Below are positions 1-11,281 of a stretch of 64,000 bases of DNA, one piece after another (position 1 is the first letter of the stretch; the number at the start of each line of letters is the position of its first letter). The translations under genes and the position numbers were made by a program. Source of the stretch: Thuidium tamariscinum (lineage: Eukaryota > Streptophyta > Bryopsida > Hypnales > Thuidiaceae); contig OX344757.2 of the NCBI GenBank assembly GCA_947034885.2, positions 24,670,001 to 24,734,000 of the forward strand, written 5' to 3'. A model generated the notes under the pieces. The model did not search any database, was not told the DNA's origin, and worked only from the letters and a program-made list of their open reading frames with translations.

Positions 1-1620
1 GCAAGGCCCCATCTTTTCACTCCCCGCTTTGTCGACTTTCTGGACATGTACTAACGTATAGAACAGTACTTACCCTTGTAAAGAGCCATAGTCTCATGGA
101 TTGTCATTTCTTGATACAAGTACCAATTCTCTTTGAAACAACACTTCAACTTTGTCACCAACCATCGTATTTTGCACAGTCTGTCAAATTCAGCATTGTC
201 ACCTAGTTCCAACGGCACTCTGTCGTTTGCTGTGTGTAGACACCTCGTTATGTATTTGTATCAATAGCAGCTCATGATTGTTGAAACACTGGGACAATAC
301 AAGAATCCATTATGCTGGCTCTAATAACTACGGTGGTTAGGTAGCTTCTTTATTCCCATTAGCAGGTTTACAACAAGGAAAGACCTCAGCTCTTCCTTCT
401 CTAATGGCCACCATTGTCTTCTTCCAAACGATCTAGTTCTGCCATTAGGGACTTCACTGGTGTACTTGTTCGTATCAACACATATATGTGCTAGGTTTTG
501 GTCGCTCCAAAAACAAGAGGAGAGTGATATTTTGGTTGGCATTCTCATAATCAGAATATATGGCCCAAGTGGTGGTCCTGAAAATGGATGCGGAGGGCAG
601 GAATAAGTAGACTACACCATGTTCCACGTGGTCTCGGCAAAAGTTCAAAGGAAAGCCAACCTAGTTTCATCTTCAGACATGCCACTGCAATGATAAGGTC
701 TTCCTTGAAATAGAGCTCGCGGTGATGGAGTTCTTTCAATGGACCATGATGTTGAGGCTCCACGAGACCACGACGTATTATTGGCTGCACTGAAGACGAA
801 GTTTCATGAAATTCTCGTGCTTGTTGCTAAAATGATGTTGTTGGGTTTGTCGCTTGTGTGGGTGTTTCAATGACATTCACCTTTTGTCGTGGAGTTGGAA
901 TTCAGTTGTTCGGTCATCGGGTATAACATCATCCATTCATATATCGTCTTCAATGAGATCAATTAGTACATCGATGATATCCAAGGGTGTCTCTTTTGCA
1001 TCGGCCATTGCACTGAAGTTCACGTGCACTAGCAATGGTTGCAAGTCTTCTGGCATTGCATCCTCGTCGACAAAGCTGGCCCGCAATAGCTAGTACTCGT
1101 CAATCTTGTTGTTGAAGTGAGCATCACTAGAGTTGAAAGTAGAGAGCAAAGAAGAGTCCAAGGTGTGTATAGAGGGGCAACTATTGACGAACTTGTTGAG
1201 GGAGGAGAACTACGCTTTAGCAACTACGGTGCTCCAATCATGCGCCATGTACTCTAAACCAACATGTTTGGTGCTCTATTGAAGCATAGTGATGTGGTCT
1301 ACGTGTGCATTGCGAACATGGTACTTGCTTCCGTTATCCAGCATGACAACATGTATGAGGTCTATATTGTCGTTTTGTACATAAGAGTATATTACCAAGC
1401 CAAGAAACCACTCATGACGTCTAGCATTGGTTTCGGAACCTTGTGGACAAGATAATATGGACGCATGCATCCAAACACGCACTAGCGTCATCGATGGCAT
1501 AGAACAAAAAGTGTTGTGTTCACTCATCTGAATAGACCAAAGTTGACCTTGCCAAAGGAACGTGCATGTTTGTATTCTTGAAGCTGTTGACAACATTGGA
1601 ATCAACGTCAACAAAGACAC
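1..1620 (-). pseudogene. PiggyBac (DDE_Tnp_1_7) transposase remnant, cut by the window edge
   Basis: On the minus strand, codons near 548-325 read as the piggyBac stretch that ends MGIKKLPNHRSY. Codons near 235-1 continue with KIRWLVTKLK, a degenerate catalytic motif (IHETM where the family has IDE-M), YKGK and finally KRGVKRWGL. This order is typical of the piggyBac core, which moves TTAA-targeted DNA transposons by cut-and-paste. The copy is dead: the usual YW after the MGI motif reads Y-stop, another stop follows the KGK motif, frames shift around 240-300, and the first catalytic Asp is His. Coding-like but frame-shifting sequence extends to about 1620 and could be the N-terminal region (a stretch ending DNGSKYHVRNAHVDHITMLQ), but that part is weak. 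The C-terminus lies outside the window. It may represent the autonomous partner of the TTAA MITEs found downstream. Confidence 0.75.
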
Positions 1621-3200
1621 ATGAGCAGATTGTTGTGGCCGTTGTTTTATATGTCTTCAGACCACTCCATTCACTAAGTGAATCACTCTTATCGTTCCGA
1701 GCATTGTTGTGATTTTGTTGTTGGCAAACAGATTGCTTGCGCTTCTAATTAGGCTCTGAGACCACCATTGACAACGAGTCATTAGTCTTTATTGTTGTAG
1801 ATTTAAGGCTGTTGTGTATTGGATATTGGTGTTAAGGACGACAGTAGTGCTTGCTTTGGCTTCTTGTCATGGTACCCACAAAAGCTCACTGAGACAATGG
1901 TAGCACCGTTAGTACTTTTTTGATCACCCTTAAAGTAGTCAATGTGAAGTTGAAGTGACATTTGAACAAGACAGGTAGACACAAATAGATAATGCAACGT
2001 CCAGCCATAGTAGAAAGGGCAATGCGTGGTTCACTTCCTCTGAGAAGCCTTTCAAATGTCCTTCATATACTTGTTCCCTCTACTTCAAAATGTGAACATA
2101 CTGATGTCTGAAGAAGAATCAAAGTTCTCAAGGTGTGTCCTTCTTGATGCCTTTCTTCATGCACTTTTGTAGTAAGTGCCATTTGTCCAGGAGAACAACA
2201 ATTTGCCTTCTTTAGGAATTGTTGGCCCCAATAGATGCACACCAATCACTCACAGTATTTCAAATGAAGGAGGTAGTGGACATCTATTGTTCACAAGCTC
2301 TAAAAGACATAGCCATAGCAATGAGTAGTCATAGTGTGATGTCGATGCATAAGAAAGTGGTCATAGAGTGGAAGCAAGTAATCTCTGAAAAATAAAAAGA
2401 ACCTCATCAGTGCATAGAGGTCCACTCATAATTAGAAAGACTGCAATAGTTGACATTCTCTACAGGGAATCTAATGTCCATATTCACGGTAGACACATTA
2501 CGTACATGGAAAATCACATGAAAAACAAATGCATGCTCAACAGTTCACATCGCTCACAGTAGTTTAATTATGGTAGATTCAGGAAAGACATTTGCATGCA
2601 AAAAAAACGTTTATGCAATACAATGGGAATGTGCCTGAGGAACGCTTGAGAGGCTTGTGGTTGACCTCAACCACTACCAACTCCAGTATTGCTAATAGAT
2701 TATGCTGTACTAAAAGTATTACCACATGTGATAAACTAGAGAAAAGTATAGAGGTATAATTATAGAATGAAACGATGGATATCAAAGAGTGGTTGCTGAC
2801 TTTATCAACAAGGAGAGAAAGATTTCACAGTTTTTAATCACAGAGAAGCAAACTATACGAAAGTAAACAATGATGTTGTTCATAGTAGAGGATGTGGAAG
2901 TAATTGGAAGAATATAGAAGGATGTGTGTGTTTAAGATAAATTGCCGGCTTCTTTTATGACAATAGGTAAAGTGCTTGCCAAATTTTTGAAAAGGAAGCT
3001 CATAAATGAGTAAGCCATCACAGTAAAAAAAATGGGCTAAATATGTCATAGGGTCTATCCAATAGAGCCTCTTCTATCACTATAGAAGGATAACTAATAC
3101 CTAAATTTTTTTATAATTGATTGAAAAGGGTAAGAATTGCTTGTATACAACTGTCAAGAAAATGAAAAATGGGGCACACAAGTACTAGCAAAGGTCCCAC
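1621..3200. other. Intergenic, no supported gene
   Basis: AT-rich sequence with only short frames. A few minus-strand stretches around 1800-2245 look like decayed transposon coding sequence but match nothing I can name. Nothing firm is seen. Confidence 0.5.
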
Positions 3201-3203
3201 AAT

Positions 3204-3542
3204 CACTAGAAGAAAACTACGTTGTATTTGACAAAAACTATGTTGTAGTCAACAAAAACGTGTGGAGTGGATTGTGTCGAAGTCTCCCTTTATTATGTGG
3301 AATTTTTCATTGTAACATGAAATTTTGCATTTTACTTGTTCAATTTTGCGTTTTACTTGTTTAATTTTGTGTTGAAACATTGAAACACAAAATTTTGCGT
3401 TATGAAGGGAGAACTCAATACAATCCACTCCATACGTTTTGTTGAATGCAACGCAGTTACAATGCAATCTTTGTTAAGTAAAACGCAAATTTGACAAGTT
3501 TAATGTAGTTTTTGGCATGAATAGTGTAGTTTTCTTTTAATG
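3204..3542. mobile_element. CACTA-type MITE, 339 bp
   Basis: Left end CACTAGAAGAAAACTACG, right end (reverse complement) CATTAAAAGAAAACTACA. The 3-bp target duplication AAT occurs at 3201-3203 and 3543-3545. CACTA termini plus a 3-bp duplication define the superfamily. The interior has no coding capacity and contains repeated GTAGTTTTT-like subterminal motifs. The right end is slightly decayed. Confidence 0.75.
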
Positions 3543-3545
3543 AAT

Positions 3546-4251
3546 AGTGGTCTCATAATAGATATAGGGTTTTTAGCCAAATGTTCATTTTGGGAAGATT
3601 TTTTTAATTTTTATAAAGAGTATGAAAAAATTAAGTAGAAAATTAGCAAAATTTAGCCACTTTTGGGATCCCTGTCCCACAAGGGCTTCCCATTGGCTTC
3701 ATGTTTTATTTTATTTTTATAGCACTGCACAATTGACAGATTTGTCAATGTTACAGTGCAATATCTACGTGTATGTATTAAAGGCGCTGCTACCTTCCTC
3801 CAAGAATCAGAGCGGGATAGACATGTTATTTTGGCAAGAGCTCATTGTTGAGCGCCACATCCAATGTGGCTCCCACTGCTCAGATTCCTAGTTTTTAGAA
3901 TTGCTAGCGTTTTTGCAAAGAAACTAATGTGATGTTGAAATAATGAAAGCATCCGTATATCCAGAATGCCTGGCAACTCCTCCTACCCCCTCGGACGGAC
4001 AGGAGGCTAAAACTACTTTTCTAGCCCTACTACTGGATGTCGAGCAAACTCAATTTTCAATTGAAGTAGACATCCCTCCCTTATTCCTTTTCTCTGGAAA
4101 TGCAAGAACTCCCTCTGCCAAGCAGAAAGTGAATTCATCATTCACAAACTCACAATGAACGTACAGACAAAATTGGATGAAAAATTGCATCTCTGATGAA
4201 GATATAGACATCCACCGTTGTCCATCATCCCCCAAATGGACGCTTGCGTGC
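3546..4251. other. Intergenic, nothing recognised
   Basis: Mixed AT-rich DNA. Short open frames at 3622-3891 and 3943-4158 lack any family resemblance and look like chance. Confidence 0.5.
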
Positions 4252-4255
4252 TTAA

Positions 4256-5375
4256 CCCCTCAATGCCTAAGGGGCGCAAATAGTGCCCCTCAAAGTTTTT
4301 AGTCAAATTCAAAGTGCTATAACTTTTGCATTCAATGTCCAAATTCAATAAAACTTATTGGCAAAGTTGCACGTTGTCTTCTAGTTTTTGTGGTAAAATT
4401 TTCAGGTCAATCCAAAACGTGATGATTATTTGGCAGCCAATCAAAGTTCACAGGTTCAATTTGAGTTCAGAAACTACATATTAGGGCTGCAACTTCAAGG
4501 GCTTGTTTCTCTTTCATCAAATGATCATTTTCAGTAAAATTTGTTGGTTTTTGTTTCCCTTTAAGTCTAGTTGGTGTGGTAAAATTTTCGTATTAATTCA
4601 AGTTGTTTTGAATGTTTGGGAGCAATTCAAAGTTCAAAAGCCTGCCATTTTTGGAATATAGTAAACTTTGACAGCTTGTTTCTTCTTCATACAGAGTCTA
4701 TTTTCAATCAAATTTATTGGAAAAGTTGTGCATACTAGTGTAGTTTGTGTGGCTAAAGTTTAATGTCAATCCAAGAAGTTGTGAGTGACTGAGAAACATT
4801 CTAGTAGAGAGAGGTTCAACATTGGATGTAGTTTTTGTAGTTTTTTTTGCTAATTTTTGACATTTCAAAGCTGTTTTGTAGACACAATGAATCAATTGAG
4901 TGAATTTTTTTTTCACCAATGTTTCACCAATGTGTTTTTGTCATCAGGAACTTCAAGGCATGTGAATATGGTGCCATGATGGTGCATTGACAATATATGG
5001 TGCCATGATGGAGTATTGTCAAAATGCAGCCTTTGGTGTCAAAATGGCACCAAAACAATCTGACCCAACTTTTTTGATGATTCTAGTTTTGAATCACTTT
5101 GTAGGGTAAAGTTTTTTCATTTGAGTAGGTTTAGAGATCAAAATTCACCTCTAAATGTGTTTTTGGGAAAATTTCAGCATCCATTTTCAGCACTAAAACA
5201 TTATAATCTTGCAATCTATGCAATCAAATGACTGCAAATTTTGTTCATGTCATCCACAACATGTCTACTGCAAGACTGTATAGTTGAGATTTGTATATCT
5301 TAATGACATTTAGATCTATAAGGCTTCAAAAGCTATGATGTTTTTGAACCTGCTTTTGCCAGGGGCCTTGAGGGG
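4256..5375. mobile_element. PiggyBac-type MITE, 1,120 bp, TTAA-flanked
   Basis: TTAA occurs at 4252-4255 and 5376-5379. The ends are CCCCTCAATGCC on the left and, as reverse complement, CCCCTCAAGGCC on the right. A TTAA duplication with C-rich short inverted ends is the piggyBac hallmark. The AT-rich interior is non-coding and carries repeated motifs such as AGTTCAAAnnnnnnnTTTG-like segments and duplicated ATGGTGCCATGATGG at about 4968-5012. Confidence 0.75.
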
Positions 5376-5379
5376 TTAA

Positions 5380-5861
5380 GGGTTCACTTACTCGTTAGTG
5401 TTCATTAACAAATTTTTCAACTGGCACATACAAAAGTCATAACATGCACTCCTTTAACCCGTGAAGGACAATAAGAGGCAGATGGATCACTTTCTCTGTT
5501 ACTGCATAAACTTGTAATGTACCTACTGGTTCAATTGTTTTTGACTGAGTTGCTATCACCAAGGCAGCATCCTTCCAGAGTTATAAATAAATAAATTCAG
5601 TAATATAATCCACAGTCAATCTAGATTGTGATCACGTGCATGCAAAGATGGTCCATCGACTCCAAAACCCAAGACAAACCAGCTCAGAGACGCAAGAAAA
5701 AACAACCCGCTCATCACCACATTCACATGGAATGAGTTTACACGAAGTCTAATTGCTCAGAATGAATGGTAGTCAAGTGCAATTGATTTCACAACCAAAC
5801 TCCAGGTTCACAAAAACATTTGTGGGTTCAGTGTCGACAAACCAATAGACCCCAGAAGAAC
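5380..5861. other. 3' flank of the eL8 gene
   Basis: Non-coding; probably contains the eL8 3' untranslated region on the minus strand. No other structure seen. Confidence 0.5.
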
Positions 5862-7611
5862 CTAGGAAGCTCTCTGTGCCGCTTCCTTGGCAAGAAGTCG
5901 GTCTCTGATCTTCGTCTTCGCCTGAGACTTGACCCCCATGATACCTCCGCCCCAATGCCTCCTGTACTCATCGAATTTCTCGTTGAAGTTTGCCTGTGTT
6001 CACGGACCTTGTTAGTTGGAAAGACCAGAGCAGAACAGATCTGGTTGAGGGTAGAAAAACAATATTCGTCCAATTGTAGGTATAACAATCCCCTAAAACT
6101 CTACATACATGCAGACACTGGACAAAAAAAAATTAATAAAATAAAATCTGGTAGGCTCAAAGACAAATGATGCTTTCAAAATAATACCTTGACAGCCTCA
6201 ACGATCTTGGAGAACTCATGCTTGTCCTCATTTTTCACTGACGTTAGGCACAGAGCTGTAGCGGTCTTGGCGTGTACAATCTGCAAATATCTACCCCTAC
6301 TTCAGAAACAACAAAATTGCAACAGGTGCTACAACATCCCAGCATCAGTCTTGTAACAACCATCCCGCGCTCACTTGAGCCACAAATAACAGTGACGGGA
6401 AGAAAACACAGGAAAAAGACAACAATTCACCTGTCCCAGGCGCGATTTGCCCTTGACGATCGTGTAAGGCACGCCCATCTTGCGACAAAGTGCGGGCAGC
6501 CACACAACCAACTCAATTGGATCTACGTCGTGAGCGACAACCACGAGCTGGGCCTTCCCCTGGATCATTTCAGATGCGAACTTAATAAAAGCGATTCTCT
6601 CGAGACCATGTTCTGCTAGTCTATAGAAATTAACAAAATTCTTCATACTTGAATTCTCTATGCATCACACATAGTAATATAGAAAACTAACTTATACCTG
6701 TTCAATGAGATACGTGACGTGGTTGATACCGTATTTCACAACGACAGGCTTCTTGGATTCCAAAGTCTTGCCCTCCGACTCGGCCTTAGCCTTGTTCAGA
6801 AGACGTTCCTTCTTGGCAGCCTTGTCCTCAGGTCGGTACTTCAACAATAGCTTGAATAAGCTGGTGGCTGGACAAGGAGTGGACAATTCCGCGCTCATTA
6901 AGATTTAACTTTGTCTCAAATTGGCGTTAAAAAAATGATTTCTCCACTAGTCCTTCACAAAAACTCGGGCCAGAAAAAAAAAGTAAATAGTTAGCTTACC
7001 AAGGTTCTTATCGAGCGTCTTCGTGAACTGGTTGAGGGCAGGAGGCACCTTCAAGCGTTGGTTCAGCACACGTCTCTGGCGCTGGATGCGCACGTACTTG
7101 GGCCATTTCACGAACCTGTGCAGGTCACGCTTGGGTGGGAGAGCTCCTCCAATACCGAACTGCTTCGGCCTCTTCTCGAACAGAGGGTTCAAGGTCTTCA
7201 CTGCAGCCTGCTTATATAACCAATATTACCACAATTGAGACGAGTAATAGCACAAGGCCGGAATATTTGAAGAACAGAGCCAAAATTTAAAACCTAATCC
7301 ACAAGTCAGAACGAAAAACAATTTCGTCTCTCACCTGCTTCTTTTGCACGGGGGCAGGGACCGGAGCCTTGAGTGTACCCCTCTTGGGAGCCTGAACACA
7401 ACCAGAAGAAATTGGTCAGAGAAATGTGGCTACACGTCACCGGAGAGAAAAACAATCGCCGAAATCCGAACCCTAAAACCCGAAATCAGGACGCCAAATT
7501 TCCCGCGCTGAGACGAGCCATTCAAGTGCGCCCCGAGATAGAAAACGCGTCCAAAGATGAAGAGAAACATGACCCGCAGAGAGGCACGGGGAGACTGGAG
7601 CACACTACCAT
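5862..7611 (-). CDS. RPL7A: 60S ribosomal protein eL8 (RPL7a), seven exons
   Basis: A component of the large cytosolic ribosomal subunit. Minus-strand exons with GT/AG borders are 7609-7611 (ATG only), 7335-7391, 7000-7207, 6698-6867, 6431-6559, 6188-6280 and 5862-5993. They give about 263 residues, against roughly 257 in Arabidopsis. Family hallmarks are seen in order: [91 protein letters not shown] (the L7Ae/L30e RNA-binding core), [48 protein letters not shown], and a stop after AAQRAS. All phases match. The start is inferred: a lone ATG before GTAGTG joins to GCTCCCAAG to give [11 protein letters not shown]. The gene looks intact and functional. Upstream, a TTAA MITE begins about 230 bp before the ATG and may alter the promoter. 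Confidence 0.95.
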
Positions 7612-7838
7612 GACGAAGGGCGAAGAGGAAGGCCGACGCAGAGCACTGGCGAGAAGGCTCCGCAGCGAAAGAGAGACCAGGTGTGCAACAGCAAACTCAT
7701 GAAGCGCCTCGACCCTGACCTCTCCCGAACCTTTCCAAACCTAGAATTATCAGGTTAGGAAACGCCCGAGGCGGGACGAATTCTGTTCCTGGCACGTAAT
7801 ACGGCATATACCAGTCGTCTTGACGCTTCATAACTTAA

Positions 7839-9560
7839 CCCCTGAACGGCCTGGAGGCCCTCTGTGGCCGTAGGTTTCAGAAAAACATGTATTACGGCAG
7901 GGTGGAGGTCATATTGGGGTTTGCCATGGACAACAAAGTTGCACCGGAAGAGTTTGCGCTTTGCCTACTGTTCTCCGATCTGTGAAATGAAATGTTTAGG
8001 GTTCTCATCGGACGAGAATACACATTTCCGCATACGGTATACTGATGGCAGAGTATATTACGAAACCCTATGAAGCTGCGGGTCTGGAGTATTCAAACGT
8101 GGCAGTTGCCATTGTGAAGAAGGCGGGTGTTCTCTGGCTTGGCGGGAGATGGGGCGACTTTGGATTCTTTTGCGAGGAGGGGCGCAGGGCTGCTCTGGAA
8201 GCAGAATTTAGGGGTGCCCGACTTAAATTTGATCATTGCGGAAGGTGTTTGTACCTAGTTCGTTGGATTTGGCACAGATTAGGGCTTTAGCAGTTTCTCC
8301 CGCCAGAGCTTGAATCAATGTGAAGGTGCCTGTTACTGGGCAGTATACACCCAACGTGGTTTTCATGTAGTGAAGGTACCTGGAGCGTCAAGTTTTGTGG
8401 TAAGCCTAATGTCTTTGTTTGCAAGATGCATGCTTTCATGTGGAAGGGGTCCAAAAATGCAGACGATTCCTTGTCTGAAGTGGTGTGGTTGTGTCGATTC
8501 TGTGGGGACATTGGCAGTGGAAAGGCGCAAAGGTGGTAAATTGTTGTCGTAGATGCTTTACGTCTCAACGGCCATTTTCATACTGCCTGGCTAGTTTGTT
8601 TGATGTCTCAGCAAGGTAATTTTGATGTTCCGTAACCCTATGAAGGGTTGGTTTGAATTAGGTCAATGCAGAGTGGAAGTAGTAGCTTTTAGCCGGGTTT
8701 TTTTTGGGTCGGGTGCACATGGTGGAATCCAGCGACAGCATAGAATGCAGCGGTGAATTTTGTAGTTCGACGTTGTTAGCGTCATATGCCATTGGTTGTT
8801 GTCACGGGAACGCACCTATCTGTATTGAATACACTGACTCTTTTGGCGTACTATAAGTCTATAAAAAACTTATGTTTTGGAATATGAAAGAAATTGTTGT
8901 ATGTTATCAAAATGTTTCTCTGGTTGTCCATTTGTGAAACGAGCAAATCATGTGTTCAGGGTTGGATCCAGGAGCGGTTACTACTGTCTTGGTCGTTGGA
9001 ACTTTCATCAGCGCTCCATTTCCCGGTTTGCGTTATTACTCCCGCCAGAGCTTGAATCCAACAGGCGCCAGCATGTCATGCCCATGAAGCTTCGCGCGCT
9101 TGATTCTGTGGTCAAAGGACGTCCACGCAGCTCGTATACTTCCTTGACCTGCCGCATGTCTGGGCGACCAGGAGCCAGCCACATACGCTTCGAAGATGCT
9201 ACCATTAATGTTTTTCCTCCTGGAATTCAGCTTCGCTGATTTTTGTACGCATCCCCTACGTCATTCTAGGACAAATCACTAGAGCGATTCTTCGAAGGTT
9301 GGTGGCTGAATTTAAAAAAAATCGAAAACAAGATGATACAGACAAGGCGCTATTGCCGTGGTCGAATCTTGTCAAAATTCTCAACTCTCTGGCTTCAATT
9401 TCCGACGTAGAATTTTCTGTGAGACCTTCACTGAACACTGGTGACATCGGAATGGCTGCGACTTCAAATTCTTGTTGCGGCAGCATTTCTTAAAAATCAG
9501 CCTCGCCCATATTCGTTGTATACGGTCCTGTATTGGAAGGGCCCAAGGGCCGTTCAGGGG
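7839..9560. mobile_element. PiggyBac-type non-autonomous element, 1,722 bp
   Basis: TTAA lies at 7835-7838 and 9561-9564. The inverted ends read CCCCTGAACGGCC on the left and GGCCGTTCAGGGG on the right, 13 bp with allowance for flanking variation. Unlike the other TTAA elements here, the interior is relatively GC-rich and has several moderate open frames on both strands (for example 8045-8290 and 8877-9239 plus), but no family match, so captured host DNA is possible. A 20-bp sequence is present twice inside, at 8297-8316 and 9039-9058. It sits in the upstream region of the eL8 gene. Confidence 0.75.
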
Positions 9561-9745
9561 TTAATAGGGGAGGAGGCTCATAAACCGCTCATCTAAGGGC
9601 TGGTCCGCCTTTTTCATGTATTTTTTTGGATGGTAATATTTTTCACTCATTTTTCAATGAAAGAGAAGTAAACGAGGAATCTAACACAAGTTGTTTCATA
9701 TTTTTTGAAGCATTATTGAATTAGTTATGAATTTTCAAATACAGT

Positions 9746-10543
9746 GTGTGCTGTGGAGTCAAGCATTGGCTCACAGGAATGTATGCTAGCTACTTTGAAT
9801 ACAACATGTGTGTGTGCTTCTTTAATCAATCACGATGTAAGAGTGTGTCGTTGTGCTTGATTTTTCAAAAGGTTATGGGCCCACGATTCTCCGATCGCTG
9901 CACGGTCGTAAACCTCTGATCGTTTTGTTTTTTGTTTTTCAATATTTTTTGTAGGAGGCCTAGCAGACCTCGAAACCATAGCCCTGTGATCATGACTGAT
10001 ACTGGCCGTGATCTTGGCGGTATCTCACGTTTTAAAGGTACAAATTTCCATTTATGGAAGTTTCAGATGAGAGCTGCGTTGATTGGCAGAGAACTCATGG
10101 ATGTTGTCGATGGCTCTAATACCAAACCTTCCGAAACTGAGACTGCAGAAGTCAAAGCTTCTTGGCGTCGGAAAGATAATCATGCAGTCAGTCAGTCTTC
10201 ATTGTCAAGCAATCGATGAAAGTATACTTAAACATATGACTAGTTGTGTCACATCAAAATAAATTTGGGATAGGCTTAAACTTTTTCATGAACAAAATGC
10301 CTCAGAAAATATTCACACTCTGCAGCAAGAGTTTTACAAATGTTCCATGAATCAAAGCGACAGTATAGCTGATTTTATAGGAAAGCTCGATATTATTGTC
10401 CTGCAGTTAGCATCCCGAGGAGATACGACGTTTAATGAACAAGTAGTAATTTCAAAAAAATTGTGTAACCTCCTAGAAGGCTTCGATAACCTCATCCCTA
10501 CATGGCGCATGCAACCGGGTCCAGTTAAAACGCTTGATAATCT
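9746..10543 (+). mobile_element. Copia-type retrotransposon fossil fragment (Gag region)
   Basis: A short fragment inserted in the TA-type MITE, flanked by the direct repeat CAGT at 9742-9745 and 10544-10547. The deduced protein has the Copia Gag opening FKGTNFHLWKFQMRAALIG and a later stretch with QLASRGDTTFNEQ, typical of the UBN2/Gag family. Only part of the 5' region of an element is present. No protease, integrase or reverse transcriptase is seen. It is broken and old, treated here as a fossil. Confidence 0.7.
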
Positions 10544-10943
10544 CAGTCTGGCATAGGGCCCTATCTGTGATTAGGAGGCCTTGCAAACCCATACATGCAC
10601 AGTTTGAAAAAAAAATTGTCTTGCTTCAAAAACTAGCACTACAACATGTAAAAAGTAATAGCATTTGTTTCTAAGAGCGTTCCTTTCTAAAACTGAAATG
10701 AATACTTGAATAAATCATTATTTCAAATTTTTGAACATTTGAAAGAAGGTACTTCAATAACTAATTCTTATTTTAAATATAATCAGGAGACACTAAACAA
10801 CTTAGTTGAGAATGAAGCCATTGAGACTCTGAAACCATCCATTCAATTAGCAAAAAACAAATCTTAGCATGCTTCAATGTAATACACAATTCATTTTGTG
10901 ACAATCAACTATCCATTTCAGAGCCTCCTAATGGACAGGTGCA

Positions 10944-11241
10944 CTAGGGGAAGACACTTCCCGTTTTTTAATAACCTACGTGCGGCGGAAGATAGGGTAC
11001 ATTTAAATAATCTTGGGTAAAATTTATAAGAAATTTATATATAAAATAGGGGACATTAAAAAGGAAAAGTATTTTAAAAATAAAATAGGGATGATAATAT
11101 GGCTGATTTTTCCGCTTTATGGTAAAATAGGGGCTCTTTTAATGTTGCCAAGTAATGATTACAAGTAATTGATAGCCCCCCTAAAAATACCCCACCACCG
11201 CACGTGGGTCCCCCAAATACACAAGAAGTGTCCTCCCCGGG
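10944..11241. mobile_element. hAT-like MITE, 298 bp, nested
   Basis: An 8-bp target duplication CAGGTGCA occurs at 10936-10943 and 11242-11249. The ends are CTAGGGGAAGACACTTC and, reversed, CCCGGGGAGGACACTTC. A second inner inverted match holds ACGTGCGG. An 8-bp duplication with A/T-G-rich short ends fits the hAT superfamily. It is AT-rich inside and non-coding. The uninterrupted relative at 28.3-28.9 kb confirms the insertion site. Confidence 0.75.
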
Positions 11242-11281
11242 CAGGTGCAAAAGCCTGAGCGGTTTATGAGCCCTCTCCTAT

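Larger units (their letters stand above)
9567..11278. mobile_element. TA-type MITE carrying two nested insertions
   Basis: The terminal inverted repeats contain GGCTCATAAACCGCTCA on both sides, with TA (or ATA) flanks. Without the inserts the element would be about 600 bp. A relative without them lies at about 28341-28922 and a partial one at 14660-15060. Shared internal sequence includes the tract around CATATTTTTTGAAGCATTATTG and the TAGGGCCCTAT segment. One insert is a Copia-type fossil fragment (9746-10543), the other a hAT-like MITE (10944-11241). The left end abuts the TTAA of the preceding piggyBac element. The superfamily is uncertain; the TA duplication suggests Tc1/mariner or PIF-like elements. 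Confidence 0.65.

Noticed and set aside
7373-7702. Plus-strand 109-codon frame over the eL8 5' end
   Set aside because: Lies antisense to eL8 exon 1 and its intron; composition reflects the GC-rich leader, no family resemblance.
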